Positions 20,617 to 26,760 of a stretch of 26,760 bases of DNA are shown here, piece by piece; within the stretch, counting starts at the first letter, position 1, and each line of letters opens with the position of its first letter. The stretch is from Candidatus Nomurabacteria bacterium. GTDB taxonomy: Bacteria; Patescibacteriota; Minisyncoccia; Phycocordibacterales; UBA1006. Made by a program: the position numbers and the translations under genes. Where the stretch lies: the NCBI GenBank assembly GCA_943357975.1, contig CALRGS010000004.1:1-26760 (forward strand). The letters run 5' to 3'. Under the pieces are notes generated by a model. That model made no database searches. It was not told the DNA's origin and worked only from the letters and a program-made list of their open reading frames with translations.

Positions 20617-22548
20617 TTACAAACTAAAGTCCTTATCGATGCATCCATGACGAGCATGGAATACACTTGAGGTAAATAATTTTGTAAATGTTCCGTCTGG
20701 ATTCTTCTGATCAATGGTTACAAAGTAATCAGCCTTGGGAACGAGGATATAGTACCCTCCGGACACCTCAGTTACTCGCTTTGCAACTTCGTGATTCAGT
20801 GACGCACTCCAAACACGTACAACAGCTCCTGCAAATGGCATACCACCCTTGGTAACCTTACCTGCATACACTGGTCCATATCCATAGACTTGGATAAGGC
20901 CGAGGACTACATACAATGCTGTCACCACATAGTTCCACCAAATAGGATTAAAGTAGGTGATCATAATCGATATGAGGAATCCCATAACGAACAGTGCGTT
21001 GAAGACCCATGCGTACTTGGTTTGGCCTCGTACCAAATATTTGAGGAACGACATCTTATGCTTCTGAACCTGATTCCAATCAGTTCCTACTGGATCCATT
21101 GGGATATTCATAGTCACTACTCGACCCTCATCCTCTACAGTAAACGATTCACCAAAGTACAATCCATCGTATACCTCATCACTTACTCGTCCAGCAAGGT
21201 GTGCTGATGGGAACTGATAATTTGTTTTGCCTACAACTATTTTATAGTGACCCTTTGGTAGTACAAATCCAAATCGTCCTTCCATATCCGTAAGCTGATT
21301 TTTAACTTCTTGGTTTGTTGTAAGGTCAATTACTGAAACATATACCGGATCTAGGGGTTCCTTAGACTTGCTATCATACACTAATCCTCGAATCTTCTTA
21401 CGCCCCCATACAAAGGTGATCAGCATATGCGATATTCGAGCAATGATTCCAGGGATAGCTGACGTCAATCCGAGAAGCGCTAGTCCAAGGAGTAATCCTC
21501 GTGGATCCTTCTGTTCAGGATTATTGGGACTATCTACTGGGGTTATGTCCAGACTAGGGCCAGGATTTGGGTTTGGATTTGGGTTTGGATTTGGATTTGG
21601 ATTTGGGTTTGGATTTGGATTTGGATTTGGATTTGGCGGGTAGGTACACAAACTATTCTGAGCCAAAGCATTTGGGTCCGGGTTGTAATTACTTGCTACA
21701 GGGTCCTTACATCCGTAGCCTTTAAGTAATTTATGGGTGTTTATTATAGTACAAGTCTTTGAAACTGATGTTCCTTGAGCAAATGAAACAGTCCCGCTTG
21801 GTGCACAGTCTCCAGAAAATGTTGCCGTGTAATCAGGCGACGCTTGTTCGCTTACCACATAGGTATGCGAAGTACTATTATTTACAATAATAGTACTTCC
21901 TGCTGCTGATCCTGGAAATGGAGAACTTCCAACATTGTTACCGCCTTCTTTAACATAGATCGTGAAATCGCTCGACACTGCAGTTCCACCTACTACCTGT
22001 TTATATACTCTCAAACTAGGCGTATTTCCTCCTATTGGAGGTGTAGGATTTTCACAATCGGAACTCGGTCGCCAATTAGTGGTGAGTCCAGCAAAACCAA
22101 CTTCTGGAGAAGCGAGCTGAATCCATCCAAAGTTTTGTGCCCAAACCTGACCAGTAATCGCTCCTGTAGTAATATCGATATTCGGTGAAATAAGTGCGTT
22201 TGTCGGATTAAAATTAATCCATCCTGTATTTTCCCCCCATGCATAGCCACCGAGGTTTCCATCACAAGTATTAGTAACCCCTGATTGTGATGGATTCATA
22301 TTAATCCATCCTACGGTCTCACCCCAAACATATCCTGTAATGGCCTGATCGGTGACTGTTGCCCCAGCATTGGTTGGCATCCAGTTAATAAGATCCTTTA
22401 CCAAACTAGTATCAATGTCGAGATCTATGAACTGTGACCATTTCAGTGTTCCGTCCATATTCCCCGCAGCAAAAGACGTAAGCGCAAATCCGAAAACGGC
22501 GATACCTGCTGCAGCGACTATGAAAATGTTTTTTATAAATGAGCGCAT
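20617..22548 (-). CDS. Large membrane-anchored surface protein with GWIN repeats
   Basis: This 643-residue protein has a signal peptide (about 1-28), then three GWIN-type repeats: GYVWGETVGWINMNP (73-87), GYAWGENTGWINFNP (101-115) and GQVWAQNFGWIQLASP (133-148). These repeats are common in CPR surface proteins. A beta domain (about 185-270) starting LRVYKQVVGGT and containing FTIYVKEGG resembles SpaA/prealbumin-like pilin domains, and is followed by GYGCKDPVASNYNPD. A linker of at least twelve Asn-Pro pairs (about 312-336) precedes a hydrophobic region (about 348-380), a carboxypeptidase-regulatory-like domain (about 384-460), two more transmembrane helices (about 520-560) and a second such domain to the end. 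The layout suggests a surface stalk linked to a membrane module. It is predicted leaderless (GATAAT, 7 nt). Confidence 0.85.
   Translation of the reverse strand: MRSFIKNIFIVAAAGIAVFGFALTSFAAGNMDGTLKWSQFIDLDIDTSLVKDLINWMPTNAGATVTDQAITGYVWGETVGWINMNPSQSGVTNTCDGNLGGYAWGENTGWINFNPTNALISPNIDITTGAITGQVWAQNFGWIQLASPEVGFAGLTTNWRPSSDCENPTPPIGGNTPSLRVYKQVVGGTAVSSDFTIYVKEGGNNVGSSPFPGSAAGSTIIVNNSTSHTYVVSEQASPDYTATFSGDCAPSGTVSFAQGTSVSKTCTIINTHKLLKGYGCKDPVASNYNPDPNALAQNSLCTYPPNPNPNPNPNPNPNPNPNPNPNPNPGPSLDITPVDSPNNPEQKDPRGLLLGLALLGLTSAIPGIIARISHMLITFVWGRKKIRGLVYDSKSKEPLDPVYVSVIDLTTNQEVKNQLTDMEGRFGFVLPKGHYKIVVGKTNYQFPSAHLAGRVSDEVYDGLYFGESFTVEDEGRVVTMNIPMDPVGTDWNQVQKHKMSFLKYLVRGQTKYAWVFNALFVMGFLISIMITYFNPIWWNYVVTALYVVLGLIQVYGYGPVYAGKVTKGGMPFAGAVVRVWSASLNHEVAKRVTEVSGGYYILVPKADYFVTIDQKNPDGTFTKLFTSSVFHARHGCIDKDFSL
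21563..21634 (-). repeat. Twelve hexanucleotide units coding for an Asn-Pro linker
   Basis: Twelve contiguous 6-nt units, mostly GGATTT with three GGGTTT (plus strand), encode Asn-Pro on the minus strand. Gain or loss of units keeps the frame, so linker length can change. Confidence 0.9.
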
Positions 22549-22556
22549 GTAAAATA

Positions 22557-23144
22557 TTATCTAAGGAGGAGATTGCTAATAGATGAAACAATCGGGGAAA
22601 TAAATGATCCCGCGAATAAAATAACTAGTATCATAATAACAAATCCATACCCATGCATCAAGCGATGTGACCATGATTGATACTTGGGAAAAAGCGCACC
22701 CAGGATATGATGACCGTCCAAAGGAGGCAGCGGAATCATATTAAATACGAACAATGAAATATTTATCGTAACAATGAGCACCAGAAGCTGATTCCCTGTA
22801 ATATGAAAAGCAATTGCGCCAAGGATTGCAAAGAGTATGTTCGTCAACGGACCTGCTACCGCGACCAGTGCAGGACCCCATCGTTGGTTTTTCAGAAGGC
22901 GTACCGTAAAAGGGACCGGCTTGGCCCAGCCGATAATAAACCCCGAGCCAGAAAGGATACAGAGTGCGGGAAGGATTACCGACCCGAGCCATTCCATATG
23001 CGAAATAGGGTTCAGGGTAAGCCGACCTGCCAAACGTGCCGTCGGGTCGCCTAACCAATCAGCAACGGCCCCGTGAGCAAGCTCATGGAAAACAATAGAA
23101 ATTATCAAAATAATAATGAGAAACAGGGTGGTAACAATATCCAT
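22557..23144 (-). CDS. Site-2 protease family (M50) membrane metalloprotease
   Basis: This 195-residue protein has five to six membrane helices and the two signatures of M50 proteases: IVFHELAHGAVADWLGD (His20, Glu21, His24) and NMIPLPPLDGHHIL with Asp143 as third zinc ligand. PTARLAGRLTLNPISHM and VAGPLTNIL are also typical of the short YwhC-like bacterial group that lacks a PDZ domain. These enzymes cut substrates inside the membrane, in signalling or membrane-protein quality control. The start codon comes 6 nt after a TATACT and the intergenic gap to the divergent gene is only 21 nt. The stop codon is 8 nt before the start of the surface-protein gene, which has its own -10 at that junction. 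Confidence 0.92.
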   Translation of the reverse strand: MDIVTTLFLIIILIISIVFHELAHGAVADWLGDPTARLAGRLTLNPISHMEWLGSVILPALCILSGSGFIIGWAKPVPFTVRLLKNQRWGPALVAVAGPLTNILFAILGAIAFHITGNQLLVLIVTINISLFVFNMIPLPPLDGHHILGALFPKYQSWSHRLMHGYGFVIMILVILFAGSFISPIVSSISNLLLR

Positions 23145-23165
23145 GACTATAGTATAGTATATTCT
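23145..23165. promoter_or_regulatory. 21-bp divergent promoter region with back-to-back -10 boxes
   Basis: Between ATG 23144 (-) and ATG 23166 (+) three overlapping TATA-type boxes lie in 21 nt. TATAGT (23153-23158) is 7 nt from the plus-strand ATG; TATACT on the minus strand is 6 nt from the M50 ATG. Both -35 elements must lie in the coding sequence of the other gene. Confidence 0.65.
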
Positions 23166-24020
23166 ATGAAAAAATGGAGTATCGTTACCAGTATGCTTGT
23201 AATAGCAAACCTCTATGCGTTTAATTACGTGCAGTTTTTGGAGCCAGCAAATACTTTGGCGGTCTCCTTTCTAGATGTGGGTCAAGGCGATGCTATTTAT
23301 ATTCGTACACCTAACGGAAACGATGTACTCATCGACGGAGGGCCTGATGACACGGTTATTCAAAAACTTCATGAGGTCATGCCAAGTTTTGATAAGGATA
23401 TCACTATGGTAGTCGAAACTCATCCTGATAAGGATCATATTGCAGGACTGGCACAAGTATTTGAACAGTACGAAATAAAAAACTTCCTGCATTCTGAAGT
23501 TTCCTCTGGAACAAGTTTCGATATCGCACTACAGGATCATGCAGCAGCTGAATCTGGAATGGGTACTATCATTGCGCGCCGCGGAGAGCGCTTTATCCTT
23601 GATAAAAAATATGGTGTGTATCTAGACATTCTTTTTCCTGACCAAGACACCACCCATTTCAAAGAAACCAATGATGCATCTATTGTTGCACGACTTGTGT
23701 ATGGAGATACATCATTTATTCTGAACGGAGATTCACCTATTTCAGTTGAACAATTCTTATCAAGGAATGATCGCCAAGGTCTCAAATCTACGGTTTTGAA
23801 ACTTGGACATCATGGATCGCAAACATCAACCTCTGATGAATTCCTTAATCAAGTAGCCCCTGAGTACGCCATCGTTTCTGCTGGAAAAAATAATTCATAC
23901 CATCATCCTCACCCGTCGGTTATTGATCGAGTAAATTCTCGCCAAATCAAAACCCTATCAACGATAGGGTTAGGCACCATTACCTTCGAGACTGATGGTG
24001 TAGGAATCTGGCAAAAATAA
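23166..24020 (+). CDS. ComEC-type metallo-beta-lactamase domain protein
   Basis: This 284-residue protein has an N-terminal signal/anchor (about 1-22) followed by the metallo-beta-lactamase domain seen at the end of ComEC/Rec2: LAVSFLDVGQGDAIYIRTPN, NDVLIDGGPD, ETHPDKDHIAGL (His86, Asp90, His91), LKLGHHGSQTSTSDEFL and AIVSAGKNNSYHHPHPSVI. In ComEC this domain is thought to degrade one DNA strand during uptake; free-standing forms may be extracytoplasmic nucleases. ATG 23166 is chosen over the frame start at 23073, which lies inside the divergent gene. Lacking the ComEC channel region, it may serve DNA scavenging from other cells, an inference that fits CPR biology. The stop codon lies within a 29-bp terminator stem. 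Confidence 0.86.
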   Translation: MKKWSIVTSMLVIANLYAFNYVQFLEPANTLAVSFLDVGQGDAIYIRTPNGNDVLIDGGPDDTVIQKLHEVMPSFDKDITMVVETHPDKDHIAGLAQVFEQYEIKNFLHSEVSSGTSFDIALQDHAAAESGMGTIIARRGERFILDKKYGVYLDILFPDQDTTHFKETNDASIVARLVYGDTSFILNGDSPISVEQFLSRNDRQGLKSTVLKLGHHGSQTSTSDEFLNQVAPEYAIVSAGKNNSYHHPHPSVIDRVNSRQIKTLSTIGLGTITFETDGVGIWQK

Positions 24021-24079
24021 AATACTCCCTATTTCATCAATGTAGCACGCGATGAAATAGGGAGTATTTTATTTTTGCC
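24010..24079. terminator. 29-bp perfect inverted repeat between convergent genes
   Basis: 24010-24038 is exactly complementary to 24051-24079, with a 12-nt loop. The stem includes A and T runs on both sides and the last three codons of the plus-strand gene. It should terminate both that gene and rpmB. Confidence 0.88.
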
Positions 24080-24087
24080 AGCAACCT

Positions 24088-24330
24088 TTAGATAAGCTCA
24101 GCGTCTTTCAAAGCTTTATAAATACCCTTCTTTGCAACCGTCTTCATTCCTTTTGCAGAGATAGTCAGGGTTACTTTTTGGTTGATTTCAGGAACAAAAT
24201 AGGTCTTCGTCTGGAGGTTTGCATAACGTCGTCGGGTACCTGTTGGGTTAAATTTGGTAGCACGAACACGGTTAGAGTATCCTCCACCTACAATTGATGA
24301 CTTCCCAGTTATTGCGCATTGTTTTGCCAT
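24088..24330 (-). CDS. rpmB: Ribosomal protein bL28
   Basis: This 80-residue basic protein matches L28: AKQCAITGKSSIVGGGYSNR at the start, FNPTGTRRRYANLQTKTYF in the middle and a last helix KGMKTVAKKGIYKALKDAEL. The length is normal. Cys5 is the only Cys, so the zinc site of some L28 proteins is absent. The ATG follows a TATAAG by 6 nt (leaderless). It is divergent from the superoxide dismutase and convergent with the ComEC-like gene, so it is transcribed alone. Confidence 0.94.
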   Translation of the reverse strand: MAKQCAITGKSSIVGGGYSNRVRATKFNPTGTRRRYANLQTKTYFVPEINQKVTLTISAKGMKTVAKKGIYKALKDAELI

Positions 24331-24336
24331 AGTGGA

Positions 24337-24362
24337 CTTATACTAGCATATGGGTGTAAAAT
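24337..24362. promoter_or_regulatory. Divergent -10 boxes of rpmB and the superoxide dismutase
   Basis: Minus strand TATAAG (24337-24342) is 6 nt before the rpmB ATG; a TTGCAA 19 nt upstream overlaps the dismutase start region. On the plus strand TAAAAT (24357-24362) is 7 nt before the dismutase ATG, and an earlier TATACT (24339-24344) is an alternative. The intergenic gap is 39 nt. Confidence 0.5.
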
Positions 24363-24369
24363 TGCAAGC

Positions 24370-24972
24370 ATGAAACACTACCAACCAATGACCTTTACTA
24401 TCCCTGGACTCAAAGGGATTTCAGCCAAAACCATCGAAGAACACTTGAAACTGTATGCTGGCTATGTAAAAAATGCCAACCTTATCCTTGATAAAATTGA
24501 AGAATATATGGCAGATTCTGAAGCAAACGCCTATATATTAGGAGAACTCCAGCGTCGCTTTAGCTTCGAATTCAATGGTATGCGCAACCATGAGCATTAC
24601 TTTGGGCAGCTTGAAGGCGGAGCTGAAGCGCTTTCTGAAAATTCAGCCTTGCGATCAGCTATCGAGTCTCAAGCACCATCAGTTGATGTCTGGCTTGCAG
24701 GATTCAAGGCAATTGCCCTTACTCGAGGAATCGGCTGGGCAATTCTTTATTGGGATCCTGTTATGAAACAACTTACGCATGGATGGGTAGATGAACAACA
24801 CCTCGGGCACTTAGTGGGACTTGTTCCAATTCTTATGCTTGATATGTGGGAACATTCATATGTCGCTGATTACCAACCCAGTGGTAAAAAGCAGTACATC
24901 GATGATTATTTTTTAAATATCAATTGGGATGTTATTGAAAATCAATTCATCCAAGCAACAAAAAACGCCTAA
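24370..24972 (+). CDS. Iron/manganese superoxide dismutase
   Basis: This 200-residue protein converts superoxide to oxygen and hydrogen peroxide. All four metal ligands can be placed: the His in SAKTIEEHLKLYAGYV aligns with His26 of Escherichia coli SodB, the first His in MRNHEHYFGQL with His73, and LDMWEHSYVADY supplies Asp156 and His160. NWDVIENQF is the usual C-terminal helix. The first helix lacks the HH-x-x-YV of standard enzymes and carries LYAGYV instead, as I recall from divergent bacterial and archaeal members. Iron or manganese cannot be told apart by eye. It uses ATG 24370, not the upstream frame that overlaps rpmB, and ends in a terminator. Confidence 0.9.
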   Translation: MKHYQPMTFTIPGLKGISAKTIEEHLKLYAGYVKNANLILDKIEEYMADSEANAYILGELQRRFSFEFNGMRNHEHYFGQLEGGAEALSENSALRSAIESQAPSVDVWLAGFKAIALTRGIGWAILYWDPVMKQLTHGWVDEQHLGHLVGLVPILMLDMWEHSYVADYQPSGKKQYIDDYFLNINWDVIENQFIQATKNA

Positions 24973-24986
24973 CGGCGTTTTTTGTT
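24957..24986. terminator. Bidirectional terminator after the dismutase
   Basis: Perfect 13-bp arms AACAAAAAACGCC and GGCGTTTTTTGTT enclose the loop TAAC. The left arm includes the last codons of the dismutase, and the right end touches the stop codon of the convergent S74 gene. Confidence 0.9.
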
Positions 24987-26760
24987 TAAAGCGTTGGAAT
25001 CAGTTCAGGTTCCACGATTGGATCTAGTTCTGGAATCACTTCTGGATCAGTCGGGACAGGAGGTTCTTCATTTGGATCAGGATTAGGAATTGGGGTCGGT
25101 GCTGGACTAGACCCTGTCTGTGTCGCATCCAAAATCGCATTGATTTGTGCTTCGTTCAAACAAGTGCTCCCAACGCACAACTCGTTCGTATGAATACGTC
25201 CTACAAATAAATCAGTGATGCCGTTTGCAACATCCGCAAACCATGCAAGAAACGCTGATTTTTCAATAACCGCTCCCGCTGCTGATTGGATATCTCCAAT
25301 CTTAATATCCAACTCCTTAACCGCCTGTATCGTAAGTAGGTTCAATCGTCCATAGTTAACTTGTTTGTAGCCATCACGATCAGTCACTACCAAGTCTGGG
25401 AATTGTGATTCAACGTTCTGAGCAAGTACTCCGAGTTGTTCTGTGTTGCCTTTAAAGCCTCTGCTTTGGGCAATGTCATTCCAGTCGTAGGTTACTAGGT
25501 TGATGTTGGTGAATCGGTCAAGGATATCAGTCACAGGTACAATGTTAGTCTTCAGGCGTTCATCTGATGAACAGGTTCCTGTAATGGTTCCTCCACTGAA
25601 GTCTTTGAGACAGCCATCTACTCCTGCTTGACCTACACGGATATCACCAAAGACTTCGAGTCTGTCTCCGTTAGCTGGAGATACACCAAGTCCGATGTTG
25701 TCTGTTGTATCGTAGAGAGTGACACGGTTGGTTGCTGGATCACGTTCGAATGGTGATACGGGTTCCCAGTTACCGGTTCCTGTTTGACCACCTGTTGGGT
25801 CGGTCCAGAAGAAGAGGTTACGTGTGTCTGAAGTGTAGACCATTGCGGAGTAGTTGTCTTGGGAAGGAATATTTTTTGTAGTATCTGGTCCTAGTAATCC
25901 TTGTAGTGTTGTTAGATCCGTACTCGGAAAAAATGCATAGGATGCAATCGGCCCACTCTGGTCAGTCACACTAGGACCAAAGTTAACATTGTAGTCAGTG
26001 GTAATCTGAATAAACGGACGATCAGGAAAGGCAAGGTCTCCGCCCACTCCTCGTTCAGTAACACCAATATTCATAAACTGATCCGTAGTATTTGCAGGTG
26101 TTTTGTCATACCAAATATCGATATACGCGGCACCACTTGAGGCAGTCACTGGATTTACTGGATCAGCCTGGTACCCAGCACCAATTTCAAGCTTCGCAAG
26201 ACCAGACGATGTATTGTTAAACCATTGATTATAGAGACTCCCGTCTGGATGGTAGGACCCAAGCGATATCCCCTCCTCGTCCATGGCAAGTCTGGCTGTA
26301 TTGTATAACGTTCCTGCACTGGGATCATCCGCAGCGTTGGTGGTCATTGAAATCTGTCCATTTCCACTTACATCATAAGCAACTCGAAACCCTGCAGAAG
26401 AAGTACCCACGGTATCATACAATCCAAATTCCACGACTGAATCAGCTAACTGCATATAATTATTCCATCCTGTCGTGGTGCTATTGAACCCTGCAATAAT
26501 ACCCTGGGCACCAAAGAGCGTCCCGTCATCGTTGGCTAAATACGAACCATCACCGCCTACATCCTGAAGTGAGACAAACGTTCCACTTACCGCCAGCGTG
26601 TGCGTTGGCGCATTGGTACCAATACCAATTTTATCAGTAGTGTTATAGGTATACCCACTCACAAGGTCTTGTTGCCATGACTGTCTAGTACTACAGTTAC
26701 CACTACCTGGTATACAAGTTGGATCCAATGTCTCTCCTGGTAGATACTGAGTTCCAGGAG
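24986..26760 (-). CDS. Fibre protein with S74 intramolecular chaperone domain, N-terminus outside window
   Basis: The frame is open to the window edge, so the N-terminus is missing; 590 codons are visible. A TTG at 26728 gives an apparent start, but the upstream codons continue the protein (YLPGETLDPTCIPGSGNC). The long beta-rich region has fibre phrases such as NTTDKIGIGTNAPTHTLAVS. Near the end CSSDERLKTNIVPVTDILDR, LGVLAQNVESQFPDLV and VNYGRLNLLTIQAVKEL form a peptidase S74 domain, the trimerising chaperone of phage tailspikes that often cuts itself at the Ser of SDERLK. Unlike in phages it is followed by about 100 more residues, including LCVGSTCLNEAQINAIL and a Pro/Glu/Asp-rich tail. I infer a self-assembling surface fibre. 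Confidence 0.87.
   Translation of the reverse strand, partial: PGTQYLPGETLDPTCIPGSGNCSTRQSWQQDLVSGYTYNTTDKIGIGTNAPTHTLAVSGTFVSLQDVGGDGSYLANDDGTLFGAQGIIAGFNSTTTGWNNYMQLADSVVEFGLYDTVGTSSAGFRVAYDVSGNGQISMTTNAADDPSAGTLYNTARLAMDEEGISLGSYHPDGSLYNQWFNNTSSGLAKLEIGAGYQADPVNPVTASSGAAYIDIWYDKTPANTTDQFMNIGVTERGVGGDLAFPDRPFIQITTDYNVNFGPSVTDQSGPIASYAFFPSTDLTTLQGLLGPDTTKNIPSQDNYSAMVYTSDTRNLFFWTDPTGGQTGTGNWEPVSPFERDPATNRVTLYDTTDNIGLGVSPANGDRLEVFGDIRVGQAGVDGCLKDFSGGTITGTCSSDERLKTNIVPVTDILDRFTNINLVTYDWNDIAQSRGFKGNTEQLGVLAQNVESQFPDLVVTDRDGYKQVNYGRLNLLTIQAVKELDIKIGDIQSAAGAVIEKSAFLAWFADVANGITDLFVGRIHTNELCVGSTCLNEAQINAILDATQTGSSPAPTPIPNPDPNEEPPVPTDPEVIPELDPIVEPELIPTL

Noticed and set aside
21368..21643. Plus-strand frame with a Gly-Phe repeat tail.
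   Set aside because: It is the antisense reading of the Asn-Pro hexanucleotide tract in the GWIN protein gene.
22561..22607. Strong Shine-Dalgarno-like AAGGAGGAG followed by ATG on the plus strand.
   Set aside because: The frame after this ATG stops after six codons, and the site lies antisense in the end of the M50 gene; chance is the simplest explanation.
1..26760. CRISPR array, insertion sequence or prophage.
   Set aside because: No regularly spaced direct repeats, transposase, integrase or phage head/tail module was seen. Tail-fibre-like phrases occur only in two large surface proteins.

Overview
The window looks like a chromosome segment of a Patescibacteria/CPR organism, most likely Parcubacteria-like. 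The basis is gene content: very short housekeeping genes, many Sec-exported repeat proteins of CPR type (GWIN repeats, InlB-like repeats, TIG domains, S74 fibre tails), almost no Shine-Dalgarno sequences and small intergenic gaps. I could not check this against a database.

Left part (1-9.4 kb): a truncated fibre-like surface protein, a glucosaminidase-like lysin, a divergent ZIP-like membrane protein with an unknown partner, an InlB-repeat/peptidoglycan-binding protein, and a two-gene unit of a TIG-domain protein and a membrane protein. Then comes an unexpected locus: a DIT1/PvcA-type isocyanide synthase homologue behind an 81-residue small protein, divergent from a winged-helix protein whose -10 box lies inside an inverted repeat.

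Middle (9.4-13 kb): an unknown gene with a pentanucleotide repeat at its promoter; a csoR operon with a copper-type operator exactly between -35 and -10, driving a YdjM/DUF457-like membrane protein and a zinc-ribbon/MauE-like membrane protein; then tRNA-Asn(GUU) interrupted in its anticodon loop by a 593-nt group I intron that encodes an HNH endonuclease.

Right part (13-26.8 kb): two small surface proteins; truB divergent from infC, followed by rpmI-rplT; a SLOG protein; an unknown gene under a palindromic promoter; a YjdF-like membrane protein overlapping a beta-CASP nuclease; an orphan promoter-hairpins-terminator unit that I read as a structured ncRNA of about 160 nt; ndk; a large GWIN surface protein; an M50 protease divergent from a ComEC-type metallo-beta-lactamase; rpmB divergent from a Fe/Mn superoxide dismutase; and the C-terminal part of an S74 fibre protein.

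A general pattern: in about eleven genes the start codon lies 6-7 nt after a -10 box, which predicts leaderless mRNAs as the normal mode of expression. Convergent genes share bidirectional terminators that often include the stop codon. The most interesting items are the isocyanide synthase locus, the orphan ncRNA, the tRNA-Asn intron and the leaderless promoter architecture.
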